Under the pieces are notes generated by a model. The model was given only the letters and a program-made list of their open reading frames with translations, was not told the origin of the DNA and did not search any database. A program made the translations under genes and the position numbers. Below are positions 41,296 to 54,115 of a stretch of DNA of 64,000 nt, in pieces (position 1 is the first letter of the stretch; each line of letters opens with the position of its first letter). The DNA is from Ascaris suum. Taxonomy: Eukaryota; Nematoda; Chromadorea; Rhabditida; Ascarididae. Location of the stretch: positions 5,642,001-5,706,000 of the forward strand of contig CM024181.1 of the NCBI GenBank assembly GCA_013433145.1. The letters run 5' to 3'.

Positions 41296-43539
41296 ATGTC
41301 AGTCGATGCGGAAATAGAGGAAATTCGTCGAACGATCACTGAAATACATCGAACACTCTACAAGATTGACGCCCATCTTGATGGAGCCATCGAGAATGTT
41401 GATCGAGAGTTGAGCCTTTTTGATCAATCACTTCGGAATGTTGCTGGAGAAGCGAACAGAATACGCACTGATGTTGCTCAAATCGTTTCAATGGTAGGCG
41501 TTGAATGCGCAAACTGCTGCCGCTTCGATAATAGTGATAATTTGATATGATATAAATAGAGCTAAAATGCTTCACGAGGTAATAGTGCGCCTCACCAGTG
41601 AAACTATGCGTTCGAGGTGTGGTTCGAACTCAAGGCTCTTCATTTTCCTCGCCAAGCGATTCGACATACTCAGCTCCGGAGAGTGCTATAATTCGGCGCT
41701 CTTCGTTTTTGGATCCATCAACGAATTTTTGAACACTTTCCGCCGGCCACAACACGTATTTATATTGTACCTTACAAAGTCTCAGCTTGCTTTATCATAA
41801 GGTCCTAACAAAACTGTCTTGCATTATTATACCTCACCAGGTGTATTTTTAGGATTTTCCATCATTCTTCGACAGGATTTAGGACATCTTCCAGATGTCT
41901 AGGACATTATTTCATCGTTCATCATTTAGGATCGGGATCGTTAGTGAATTCCATCAATTTATTTTTGAGTTTTAGAAATCCGACAACAAAAATTTCAGAC
42001 GTTTCTCCCACGACGAAAATGAGAGTAAAGTTTGCTGCTTATTACATCAATGGCAAAAGACCAGGAGTTTGCAAATTGCGCAGAGCAATGAATTGTTCTT
42101 TATGCTAGCACTTTCAACGCCTTGGACGAAAAATTTCCAGCTAATTTATCGATTGTGATGTGCAGTCGACTTTCAATAACTGACCAGCTAACTTTCCGAC
42201 CGACGATATTTTCTTGGTTCTCTCAGATCAGTTCTTACGATAATTGAGCAAATATAAAGAAGTACTACACTAAAGATCCGTGCATAAATGATCTATAAAC
42301 AAAGAAAATTTTCTGCTGGTTGTCATCAAAGATTCTTTCATATAGATGTAAACGAAATTCCCGCACAAATGTCACACTTTCGTCACTGAATCTAAATGTT
42401 GCACTCGAAAAGATAATATATTCATTCGTGAAATATTTCACAGAAGTTTACCAATGCGTGTTGGATATTCAACTTCATCAACGGCATTATTTTGTGTCGA
42501 AATTTTGATAGTCTTTATGCTTCATTTAGCGAAGAATTCAGCAACGAGTTCTCCGAATTTCATCTCTGAACCAAATTAACGATAGCTTTTCGAACGAATA
42601 GATATTGTTTATCATTGCTTCATCACAATTAAAACATCTTCTCTCGGCAGCATCCGAATTCGAGAGGTTTCGTTTCCTGACGAAACACTCATGTTGTTGA
42701 CAATTTCAAGTCATGAAATCTCGTGAGAATGTTGTATTCTCGAATCACATATCATATTATGGAATACGAATGATAATGATGACAGTAAATAGTTGACAGA
42801 TTTATTAATCACTGAATATATAAATGCCGTCTATTTTACTGTTTCGTTCATGAAAGCTGCACAGCATTTTTTTGGTCCGATGCAGCCGTCCTTGGGCCAG
42901 TCGGCAACTTGATTTGATGAAGTAATCCTTCCAAAACAGAGTGCTGGGATTTCTTTCCATAGTTTCCTCTATTACGTTCTCCTTATCCCTTTTTTTTTGG
43001 CGAAAACGAATCAATCACAATGAAATTACAAACGGTCATTCGAATGAACATGCACATTTCTTTTTACTATGAGCGCATTTTCTCTGAAAGTTGTTTTCTT
43101 TTAAATTTCATTCTGCATATTTTTTCAGTTTCCAAATCAGCAAATCTATTTGGCAATAATTATGGTTCTGGATATTCTAATTTGGTTAGTGGTGGCATTA
43201 CTAATCTACAAGGCGATCGTTGCGTGGCGGTATCGACACCATACTTCTGAAAAATTCGTACAGAAATTGCGTGCATATCCAAAAGAGGCTATCGGCGTTC
43301 ATCCAAAGAATCTCGACCAAATTATACGAAAGCAGCCATTACCGAAGAGCCCTCCGAAATATGAATACGTGCAGACTGGCGGTTTGCTTCCAATGTACTC
43401 AAGAATTGATCAAAAAGGTGATTTCTACTATAACTTTATTCAGTCTATCGAAATCTTTCTGTGAAGACTTTTTTCAGTGATCAAAATTTCAATCTCTAAG
43501 GCTAGCACTATGAGGGCTTGCGATCGACATAGAGATTAA
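41296..43539 (+). CDS. Orphan single-pass membrane protein B (182 aa, 3 exons), paralogue of A
   Basis: Exons: 41296-41493 (198 nt), 43129-43417, 43478-43539. Exon 1 encodes 66 residues beginning MSVD with regular 3-4 spacing of I/L/V/F (positions 7, 10, 14, 17, 21, 24, 28, 32, 35, 39, 42, 46, 49), a clear heptad coiled-coil pattern. It has the same length as exons 1+2 of protein A, and both carry an L..FD.S motif at residues 39-45. Exon 2 starts at a TTTTTTCAG acceptor and encodes FPN, one transmembrane helix (about 70-93), a basic juxtamembrane stretch (WRYRHH) and a tail with PPKYEYV and GGLLPMYSR, matching GVALPYSSR of A. The last exon follows a 61-nt intron and is the least certain part; read-through would stop at 43464. 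Topology is probably N-out, C-in. I do not recognise the family. Confidence 0.72.
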
Positions 43540-44701
43540 AAGTAAACAATCAAAGGTCATCATCTGCTGAAAACAGAAGGTAGATTCCTTGGATTGTTTT
43601 ACTCAACACATCAAATGCCGTGACTTTTATGAGCAACTTTGGGATAGTACTTTCTACTCTCCACTTTTTTACAAAGGCGGTGCTTGAGCTATCATAGTTA
43701 GTGGACCTTTTAGTGATAGAGAATAAATTTCTTATAAATGCTTTCCGATGAGCTCATACGATCAAAGGATATCGTTTGCGTTAAAACGCTTCGCTATTTA
43801 TTCTCTATCGAATTTGTGTAATGCATAATCTGAAATCTTCATTACGGAATAAAAAATCGTTCATTTCATATTTTTATCGCAAAATTATTATTATTAGGTT
43901 ATGGCCTATCTGCAATAACTATTTTTTGAACGTCTTTTCAAAATTTATTAATTTAATAGCAAAATACTCTGAATCTATTATGACGGAAAAAATCTTCAGG
44001 ACAGTTTGAAACAACTTATGGTATCGATCGATGATCCAATCAGGATAATAATGCCGTAAATACCGGATGAAACGGTTCCATCATGGCATCCTACTTTTCA
44101 CTTATTTGCATGATGTATTGATTGATGCCTTTCAATTTACATTCCTCTATCGTATCGAACAAATCGTTGTTACGAAGTTCTTTTTTTTAAAATTTCAATG
44201 AGTCTTGCCTAAGTTATCCTATATGAAATTGAACGCTCATTATCTCTAAATTCCATTTCTACCAAAAAAGTAGCACTAAAGGTCATCTAGAAAACCTTTT
44301 ATTAACGTTTTCTCATTTTATTAGATTGTGGCGAATAATTTCCTCAAAACTGTAATTAAGTATATGTGCGAAATCAATCACTCGAGCTTTACTACAGGTG
44401 AACTTTATTTACTTTGAAGCCAATTGCATTAAAAGTTTCACATAGTAAACATCTCATCTGATGCAGCTAAATAATACTTTTATAAAATGGTCTCATGTAA
44501 TTCACGTTCTTGTACTCAACTAACCTCATTAAAATATTCTTGTTATATGTTCAAGTCTTGTGCTCTAATCATTCTATACAAAGCAAATCACTTGGATTCT
44601 ATAGCTTGATTTCTTTTACATGCAATGTTCAGAGCTGTTCTTTCAGCGCAAATATACAATGGGAAACACACTTCTCCACGAGCCTGAATTGCAAATATCT
44701 T
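43540..44701. other. Intergenic, nothing recognised
   Basis: AT-rich sequence between convergent gene ends. It holds the likely polyadenylation signal of orphan protein B and nothing else I can support. Confidence 0.5.
43722..43727 (+). terminator. AATAAA polyadenylation signal for orphan protein B
   Basis: AATAAA about 180 nt after the proposed stop codon at 43537-43539. Confidence 0.4.
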
Positions 44702-47178
44702 TCAGGCTCTTAGGGAATTGCAAATAAGCGGAATTTCCATAAGATTTGTCTGAAAATGAAAACTCTGTTGTCTTTTTTTTGGTTTGAGTTTATTCTTGAA
44801 TAGATGAAAATCCACTTCCCAGTGGAAATATCTTACTCTGTCTTGAGAAATGTTCTTTGTTTCCCCACTCTTCTTTTGGAAGATCTTGTCCATTTCGAGA
44901 AGTTCTTCAACAAGTGATTTTAGCCATATCATTCTGCTATGAATTTTGACGTGCTGATGTACTAAGTATAAATAAATTAATTGATCACAAGAAATCAGTT
45001 TGCATTGCAGTTCATTTGTTATTAATGTAATTCTATTGTTTAATGACTTTGATAGACATCCAGATGGCTTTCCATCGCACATAAAATTATATTCCGTTTC
45101 CGATTATAGCTATGATGACTTTCTTTTGCAGCAGTGTTTCATCGGCAATATTGCAATTTTTTCTATCACCTTCAACTCTAACTCTTCAAATTGGGCAAAC
45201 AATGGAATTAAAAATGGAATTTGTTGTTCTCTAGAATCTTAGGCTTTTTAAAACTTTCTCGGGAAAATTATCGGAAACTTGCAGATGATTCGTTTGGGAA
45301 GTTCCAATATTTCATTGGTTGGTGAAGTTTATTAAAAACGGAAGGATTATGGAGTGCTTCTACGAAATATCGCCTATGTCTTTACATCGAATCCGGTGAT
45401 GTTACTCTCCATTTGGTAAAATCCGTCCGGATCCGGAAATTTTCCTTCAGCTGTTGAAAACCTCATCGAATCAATGTTACCAATATTATTTTTCTACTCG
45501 AAATCAAAAAATTCGAGCCGATTACCGTAGCAGCAGAAAAAATAAATTGAATATATTGCAGAGGAAAATTATTCATTGCCCTATGACTCCATAACCTCCG
45601 AAAATCAGTGAATCCTCTGTAGAGAGAAGACCAATTTCGCCCTGCATACAACAAATTTCTCAAGGCTGCAAAGAGAGGGCAAGAAGGCAATCTCAGTGAT
45701 CGTGCGCAGTGAATGAACGCCACACGGATCGGTCAATATGAGTTTAGCGTTTGCGCAAACTGTTCCACCAATTAAGGCGATGAAATAACAAACCGTCATG
45801 CTAATGCATTTTTCAACAAAACTCAATGTGTTATATAATTTGGAATATGTTAAACTAGTTGGGAATTCATAAAGTGCTCTATAAAAACGAAAAGGAAAAT
45901 TGGTGGCAATATTTATAAAAGTTATTCATAAATTCATTAGTTCGAACCAGTGATGGCCATCATACCAAAGGTACGTGTTTTTGATCGTACTGTACTGCAC
46001 CATAGTTTTTTGAAGAATAGTACCTACAATATGAAGCCCAAGATTTAAGTAGGTAGAGAAGGGTAAGGTGCGGAAGCAAGTCTTACGAGATACAGCAGGT
46101 AGTGATAAGCGCCTTGAGCTCCAGTTTTAATTATAACTTGGGAATGGTTCATTTTTGTTTGAAGATCGATCTCGATATTTTGTAAATTTCCATCATTAGG
46201 ACAAATATCGTAATAGTGCTTTGCTGCATGAATTGACGTTTCAACGAGGATTCTCGCCAAGCGTCAATACCTCAAAATAACACAGAAGATTGGCAGATGC
46301 ATATGCAGCAAAATTTATCCATCTATTAGTTTTAGCAAAAGTTATGTTAGTTCGTTCAAATTTGTGTTTACTTCAAGGTATAGAAAAGTTCAGTTCAATT
46401 TTCTGATATAATGCCGATTGGGTATAAGGATAGTGCAAATCTTTGGCTGAGGATTTATGCATTTGCTTCTTTCAATAGGAAATACGTCATATATTGCATG
46501 ATTATATTTGATATGTGCAATGCCTAGAAATGATCGGCTTACCGAGAAAGTACGTGATAATTGTAAACAGCTGATAAATCTATTCATATTATTCAAGTAA
46601 TTTCCAGCTTCAAAAGCGGCAGGAATTTGGCCATAGTGAAAGTTGTAATTTTTGAACACATATAAATAGAGTAAAGCTTCGTGAATAGTGAAATTTACGC
46701 GGTTCATCACCGATCCCATCGAGCTACTAACTTCATCAGTATACTATCAAATCGAAGTGTTTATATCTTTATTGCATTTTATTTATTCTGCTGCTGATAA
46801 GTGTTTCTTTTTCGACATATCTCGATGTTATTATGCTTTGGCACAATGACTAATTGAATTGTTTTGCCGAAAAGTTTATGGCTTAGATACGACTCCGAAT
46901 TGATATTCATTGATGCTTCTAAGTTTGATCAAGATAAATGCCAAGCCACGAAAGGTGTTGTTTAATATAAAAGGATCGTTATTTTCATTTTCATGCGCGA
47001 AAGAATGCAAATTTTTTAATTTGTCAAGGGACATCCGTATCCGGAAATATTTTCTCGGTGAGGCGATCAATTTTCCAGATTCATGTAGACGCTCAATTTC
47101 CGGCCGAGTACAGCACTTCATAAAGCTGCAAATTTTGATAACGAACGGTTTTTGAGGATTTTCTTCAAGGATTTCCAT
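44702..47178 (-). CDS. Candidate multi-exon gene, unidentified
   Basis: Several minus-strand segments look like exons. They are 47178-46891 (ATG start; 96 codons; donor GTATCT), 46743-46543 (67 codons in phase with it; strong donor GTAAGC), about 46223-46087 (strong donor GTAAGA), 44961-44837 (acceptor TATACTTAG; donor GTAAGA) and 44749-44702 (acceptor TTTTCATTTTCAG; 15 residues then stop). The first two join in phase, as do the last two. The middle joins are unresolved, so no complete protein is claimed. Predicted pieces are mostly helical and soluble, for example EALLYLYVFKNYNF and SLVEELLEMDKIF. Another open segment, 45605-45826, contains a hydrophobic stretch and may or may not belong. 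No family is recognised. It could be a rapidly evolving gene or a decaying pseudogene. It lies in the same orientation downstream of the complete UGT. Confidence 0.35.
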
Positions 47179-48255
47179 AAAATTTCTTAGCCATCAGAGT
47201 GCGCGAGAGACATTTGGTCATTTCAGCAGTGAGATCACCGCCATGACAACTAACAGTCTAGATGACAAAAAGAGAATTTTCTAACAAATCATTTGTTTAT
47301 TCGCTAAACAAAACCGAACGAATGAGATTTTATCATGTAATTTTATCATGTAACGAGCGATAAAACTATAAGGAATAAAAGAAAATTCAGAAAGATTTGA
47401 AGCTTTATATATCTAACACTAAAGCACTAAAGGACCAAAAAGAATGTGCCAGAACACGGGTGAGAAATTTATCGCTTTTTATCAGAACACATCACATTAC
47501 CCTGACATCCATGCATCACTACCATGGAGCATGATATCAAGACGTTAGAAGCATAATATGAGCCGTCCTATGTAACCACATATGCTAGGCTGCATTGGAA
47601 TTTTTTGCTCCATGCTGTGCTGAGCCTGTGAAATGAAGTATCAGGACCAAATATTCACCTCAATTATTGAACCTGACTAGTTTGGTCGTTGTGCTTTATT
47701 TTTGGACCGTCTCGTAACATTAGTTGTCTCCTGACCGATTTTTGGCGGATATTGTTGAACCTTTGAATTTTTGAAAATTTGCCTCATAATTTGTGACGCG
47801 ATTGCACATTGTCGAACCAATTTTACCGAAATATCTGATTAGTAATTCCAGTTTCTGGGTCATACAGGTCAACTTTTGTTCATATCGATCAACAGGGTAT
47901 CAGAGTGACAAAATTTGCACATTTCCTAAAGTCCATAATGTTCTTTCCAAAATGAACCACATTTTCACAGCCAGCGTCAATAAATTAGTAAAGTGCCGCA
48001 ACATCCGGTCTTTGACTGAAAATTTGCTGGTTGAGCAGTGCTATTTACAAAAATCCACTGTATATTGATCACGAAATGTATTCTGAACTCTGCAGTGTTT
48101 TTTTTTTTAATTTCGTTGAATTTTTTATTTTTTTGCAGCAAAATATTACTCAGCGATGAAATCCTTTGAAAAAGATGACTATTTGAGGATAGCAGAACAC
48201 TCTCTCCTCAACACAGTTCTTTAGGCTATGTGAAAAGTGAGTTTTTCAGCCGCAT
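47179..48255. other. Spacer between the UGT and the unidentified gene
   Basis: About 1.1 kb containing the UGT 3' UTR. A short coding-like stretch ending at 47,178 on the minus strand (open for about 30 codons in another frame) might be a missed 5' exon of the unidentified gene. A 13-nt tandem repeat (ATTTTATCATGTA twice) lies near 47,327-47,352. Confidence 0.4.
48124..48129 (-). terminator. AATAAA polyadenylation signal for the complete UGT
   Basis: TTTATT on the plus strand, about 130 nt downstream of the UGT stop codon on the minus strand, within a T/A-rich stretch. Confidence 0.4.
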
Positions 48256-51200
48256 TTACTCAACTTTTTGCTTAAGAAACTTTTGTAGTTTTCTGAGCAC
48301 TAACCTCAGAAGTATACCTGTAAAAACGAGTATAACGATAGCAACAATGAAAAAAGGGAAGAAGATATCGAGCATAAAATATTTGAAGAATCCAATTTTT
48401 GCTCCTTCCAATCTTATATCTGCTTCGGGATACCTGGCCACATATTCCACCCAATTTAGAAACATTTCTCTCGAATTTTGTGGATAACGCTGAAGTTTTT
48501 CCGCAAGACGTTTCGCTGCTTTCATATATCTACAAAATAGTCATTTAACTTGTAACGAGCCAAATCGATTAGTGTTATGTTCCTATACTGTACAGTTCCT
48601 TGGAACTCACCGGCTCAAATCTTCCCTACCGTTACACCTGTTAATCTATTACACCTGTTTAGTCTACATCTGTGTTAAATTCAGGGCAACAGTTTCACCT
48701 CGCTTTCAACTGTCTTTTCTCCATAAGTTGCATGTATTTTGAAACTTTCATGATTGAGCTAAAATTATATACAAAGACTTCGTAGCCAATCCTTTCCCTA
48801 TTGCATATTCCTTAGACACTTATAACAGCGTTAGGTTTTTTTTTTTTGAAATTGGAGCCATATTTTTAAACGTCCTTTAAATAAATTGCTCTTGCCGACT
48901 TCCGCATTTGCACTTAAAAAAAGCGCTGAACGGTCACTCTTTCTTCTTGCCCATTCGTTATTACTGTACTTTGGCACTAATCTTTCATTTACTTACAAAG
49001 AAAAGCTACTGTATAAATTCCTGCATCATATACACAACCACCGCAAACATAAACATGGTCTTATATATTTTGAGCATAACGCCGAAAAAACAATGAAAGT
49101 TAAATTCAATAAAAACTCAACCTTGAGTCGGTGAGGATCTTCTCGATGGCTCCCGATAGGGTATCTTTGTTGATTTTCTTGCGATCTAAGTAGACGGCCA
49201 CACCTTTATTGAGTGCCATCGCAGTGTTATAATCCTGATCGGCAAATAAAGGTATACAGACCATTGGTTTACCAGCATACATCGCTTCCATTAGACTGTT
49301 TTGACCGGCGTGTGTTATAAAACCAACAACCGATGGATGGTCTTCAAATATTTTCAGTTAATTTATTACGAAAAGTTGCGAAGAGAGCGATTAAGTTTAA
49401 TCTTTATTAATAACGAATTATATGTAGTCCCATGTTCATACTTTTGCCCTAGACAGTAATTTCACACTGTTATTCTGCTCTTTTGCACCTGCACATCCAC
49501 AAATCGTGCTGCGGCGATGTTGTGTATGCGCGTTTGTTTGTAAATATGTCTCTCCTTCCTAACTGTTGGTTCGATGTCATCGTATTCCAATTAACCTGAC
49601 CGCTCGTACAAGCTTTTCCGAAACCATATATAATCCATTTTTTTGTAGCCTTGGTCGTGATAAAATCAATATATAACCGGCATAGTAACGAATGCAAGCT
49701 TTTCCAAATTTATATGGCTATAATCTCTTTCATGCAGAGCAACATGATGTCATCCTACTGTGCACAATATATAGCCCGAGGGTATATATTGTGCACAGTA
49801 GGATGACATCACGTTGCTCTGCTCTGCTCCATCTTCTTGCTCTATTTCATCCACTGAACCATCAACTTCGGAAGAAATTACAAATGTTAATAGCAAAAAA
49901 AATCTGCAGGACACGGATCATAGGAATGTTCTTCTTTTGTTGGAGGCTTGAGCGAGCAGTCGGATTGATCAAAATATGAAGACATAGCCTTGCATATGGA
50001 GCTGTCCATTATAAGCAGCTCTCTATTCCGATTAGGCGGATGCAAAAGCACACATAATGTTAATACACTGTTTCTAAGCAAGTATTGAGCACTTCTCACT
50101 GCTAGAATTTTTGACGGAAGAACTGTTGAAGGAAGGAAATGAATAACTCACTCATCGGCTGAAGGTAACTCATAAAATAGTATCGGGTATTCAGTACTTT
50201 AATTAATGAACGTAAATTCAGCGTTATATTACCCCGCCAAGGTAATGAAACGTCGTTTATGGCAGGCATGTGTAGCATTTACGGATAACCGCAAGCCATT
50301 ACGGATAGAAATAGGAAATGACTGCTATAAGTTGCAACAGGGAGTGTTTTTTGTTTTCGTTTTTTGTTTTTGTCTTTCATATCTCGAGCTAAAAAATTCT
50401 TCTTTCAAGTCATCTGCTGAGAGTACGCTTCAACTTACTATAAAATGTTTTGGCTTTTTAATGATAAAACATCCTTACTTAGTAGGTTCATTTGATCGAT
50501 CCATGCAAATGTGTGCACATTATCGTATGCGGCAAATAACTGCTTATCGTCATCCGCAACAGAAATTTTCATAATGAACTTGTAATCCGGAAATCGAGCA
50601 AACGCATCCAAGATATCCTTCTTTAGGGAAGTCGGCATTGCAGTTGTATTCGTGATCGATCCAAGTGAAAATATAACGGCTCCTTTCTGAGCTGATTGAA
50701 TCGCCGCTTCGAATATCTTCAATACATCCACAGTGCTAATGAAACGCCGCTTCATGGATTCTAATATTAAGTGGTATATTTTCCTGTTGCATTTCATCAC
50801 GAACTATCAAATCGAATCCCACATATGCTCAAATGACATTACCATCCTAGACAGGTGTTCTTCTACAGGTTCGCTCTCTTCAGATGAAGCTCTTATAGAT
50901 ACCTTAGTACACCCCTTAGCCATTTCTTTCGCATTATTAGGACTTTTGGGGGAGGAATTTGTCACTCCTCCACAGGAGCTTTTTACCGCCCTCAAACAAG
51001 CTGTTCGCACTGCAAACATTTTGGATGGAATTTTCTCATCCTATGTCAACATTGCCACCCTCTCTCGCGGTCGCGAACAACTTCCGATTCAAGCTAGTCA
51101 TTATATGCCACTATGAAATGGCACTTAAATCCGTTTATTTCATACGCAGGAACCGAATCCGGTTTCTCGCATTGGATGCTATATGTGTTATATGCGAATC

Positions 51201-54115
51201 AAGGGGTCCATCTGAAAATCCACTGCATTTTATCCACATTCAGAAATTTACAATTCGCTGAGAAACGTTCAGTAGTCAAGAATTGTCCGATTGTAATGAA
51301 TCCTAAAACAAACCTGAACTAACCGGATCAAGTTTCGATGTTTGAGGCATAGCAATACCACCAATAAAAAAGATATTCGCAGAAATAGGCCGTGCTATTT
51401 CAATGATTGGATGACTATTGACAAGGAGAACTGGCACTGCTCTCAACAATTCTTCCAAATCCGGAAAGTTCGTGTCGACGTATTTGCGAAAGAGCTCTTT
51501 CTAAATTCAATGCCGATGCAAATTGAAGGCACAAGTGGAACGGCTGGAAAAACTGTTCATATGACGCAACGTTTTTCCTCTTAATATTCGAGTAATTCCA
51601 TTGACGTTTGAGCCATTTTTATAATCCTTCACTATCGTATTCTCTCAGACGTTTGTTGGCTCTGCATTCGTGTGCTCTATTTGTAGCATGTCGTGTAATT
51701 TTTAACTGTGGTGATTATAAAACAAAATATGATGATAAACTAAATTAGAATATGCTGTATGTACGGCTATCCTGAAGAGCAATATTAACTGAATAAAGCA
51801 TTTAAAAACTTTTGAGAAGACATCCTCAAGTTTTCTGTTTTTGTCAGTTTCTATGTCAAATTTAATTTAGTGAAAATATTCACTGCACAACTGCTGTAAA
51901 GGTTTTAGCCGGTAAAGACATAGATTTTCTCAGAAGAAGGGGATTTTCTCTGAAGAAGGATTACCTGCCTTTGGATTTGTGTCGGGATCATGAGAAATCG
52001 TGACATAAAGTAAGCAAGTAAATTTGACACTCTCTCGTAGTACGACAGCCTCGGCGCGCCAACAGACGATGCTAATACATCTTCAAAAGCAATCATAAGA
52101 AAAACTTCTTGTATACCGTCTTCTGCATATCGGTTTTTTTTTCATTCATTCGTTCAGTGGGTAGACTTCGTGCATACTCTCTTCCTTCTCTTGTCTGAGG
52201 GAAGCCCGGACTCAAAGAATGGGGCATATTCTTGTCTTCCTAACTGGATTCGAGTGATTACTTTACGGATGGAAAATTACAGACAAATAATCTCGAATCT
52301 GCTCTATAAGCAATTGTTCGTTCATTTTTTAATCCATTTATCCCAGCTTACTTCTTAACTGATATTCCCTGCATGTACGCTATTCATATGCCGGGAAGGT
52401 AACGGCGCAATAGAATTGGCAGGTAACCCATAGGCATATAATCGAACTAAAATAGATATATTCTTACTTGGAGTATATGAGAGTGGAGTAGGTAGGCCAA
52501 ACGCATATGCATGTTGATCGGTGATCGATACAGCAGAAACAAATACAGTTGATTTAATGCCCAGCATATGAAATAGCCCAACAATGCAATAGTCATAGTG
52601 TTCGGTTATGGCTATATCGTAGGACATAGATCTCAGTTCTTTCAACAACGATTTGCTAGTAAGGAAATCTGAAAGAAAATAACATGATAGAAAGCGTGAA
52701 CTAATATTTCAGGATACCCCCAACTTCCAACAATATGATATAAGCAAGTCGTCCATAGCTATATTATCCGTTGAGCGATTCAGCCCGGAATATAGCCGAA
52801 TGGAGCTGCAATGAGAAATCTTCGTCTTCGATGTCGGCTGTTGAAATATCAGCTATGAAGAAATTTGAACTAAGAGGTTCCATTTAATGAGATCACTTTT
52901 CAGTTCCGAAATTAAGATGTTTGGTGACTATTTTTGAACAATTTAATTCCAAAATTTTGCACCAGCAATTAAAAATTCCAAGCAAATTTTCGGAAATCTT
53001 CGATTGCTTACCTCCGCTACATTTCACGGGTACTTACATTATTGTAAAAGATCAGAGAACTAATATTGAGCAACACTTTAAAAAAAATGAAACCCTCATT
53101 ATTTTGTTGACTAACGCTTTTCATTCATGAAACAAGCGATCATTTCATTTATAGCTTTACCTTCACAAAACATAACCGAGCAATCGAGAAGGATGTTCAT
53201 TTGTTCTGATGACAAAAGTGATACTTCCTTCGAGAACGGATCACTGAATAATCCCATACGTGGCAATGGCGATTCGAACGACGATGGCGGTTTTCGAATA
53301 ATTTTTTGAGCTTTTCTTGTTCCATTTGTATCAATACCAGGCACCATTATGGGCATAAAGATGTGCTACAAAATATGTTCTCTTTTATTCAAAACAGTTT
53401 GATTTGCATATCTTTTCCTACAGATTCGTACTATTTTTAACTCGCCCAGCAAGTTGACAGAAATTACAGTTCATGCAAACAAGCGAATGGGTTTCATATC
53501 AAATTATTTCCCTTTCAATTAAATTCATTTGAGTGAACCCTTGGCCAAATTTGGATTACAGTAAAATGAGCCTTAATATTTTGTGTCTCTCGTCAAGCGA
53601 AATTGCTCTCAAAACGCTCAGTTGAATAATTGATAGCCTTCGTTTTCAAATTTGTCGTTGAAATGAACTCTTGCTCCAAAATATCTTTACGCTTGGACTG
53701 TTCGAGAATGCAATATAAATTGTGAGGATGTTTCTCACTGCCCATATCCTATAGCAAGAGATTACACCCACAAATCTGACTGCGCTCTACCAAACGGCTC
53801 CTTCTAAAACATGAAGCTGTGAGTGGGATTCTACTTAAACCACGCATACGAGAATCGAGAACACTTGCTAATTAAGCTACGGAAATTTAAGTTACATCTT
53901 AAATGCTCGCGCTTCTTTTCAGTACCACTCAAGAACTGAAATGAAGATACCACTGTATGGCCAGCATCAACCAATATATCGGCCAGTGCACCCATGAAGT
54001 TCAAATGGCTTCGTCCTGTAGCCGGAGAGTACATCAACACGTTTAGGCTCTTTTTTGCCGTCACGCCATTCGAATTGAGCCCGCATAGGAACACAATACT
54101 AACTAAAGGAAGCAT
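48256..54115 (-). CDS. UDP-glycosyltransferase (GT1 family), complete, 8 exons, 531 aa
   Basis: Exons, 5' to 3': 54115-53951, 53365-53161, 52668-52468, 52080-51965, 51500-51324, 50716-50479, 49341-49122, 48529-48256. All phases agree and the 531-aa length is typical for a UGT. Residues 1-20 are a signal peptide. His37 in [15 protein letters not shown] sits where the catalytic base lies. The donor-binding half contains [18 protein letters not shown] and FITHAGQNS, followed by [10 protein letters not shown] and the sugar-contacting DQ. A C-terminal transmembrane helix (about 490-513) precedes a short cytosolic tail ending KQKVE, a KxKxx ER-retrieval signal. The enzyme should sit in the ER membrane with a lumenal catalytic domain, moving a sugar from a UDP-sugar to small lipophilic acceptors. 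The acceptor is unknown. The signature is unusual: HAG replaces HGG and WIDQ replaces WxPQ. An acceptor TTTATTTAG lies 6 nt before the ATG. A strong hairpin occupies intron 6. Confidence 0.93.
49734..49822. repeat. Near-perfect inverted repeat (38-bp arms), foldback hairpin
   Basis: The left arm starts GCAGAGCAACATGATGTCAT and the right arm ends ATGACATCACGTTGCTCTGC. The arms are complementary over about 38 nt with one mismatch (A opposite C) around a GC-rich apex of about 9-10 nt containing CCCGAGGG. It lies in intron 6 of the complete UGT. Candidate natures are a miniature foldback transposon, a hairpin RNA precursor (miRNA- or siRNA-like), or a cruciform-forming palindrome. Confidence 0.9.

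Noticed and set aside
44702..46223. Similarity of the unidentified exons to the C-terminal helical region of spastizin (ZFYVE26)
   Set aside because: Only short helical patterns agree, and the locus is far too short for that large protein; the resemblance rests on memory and was not strong enough to call.
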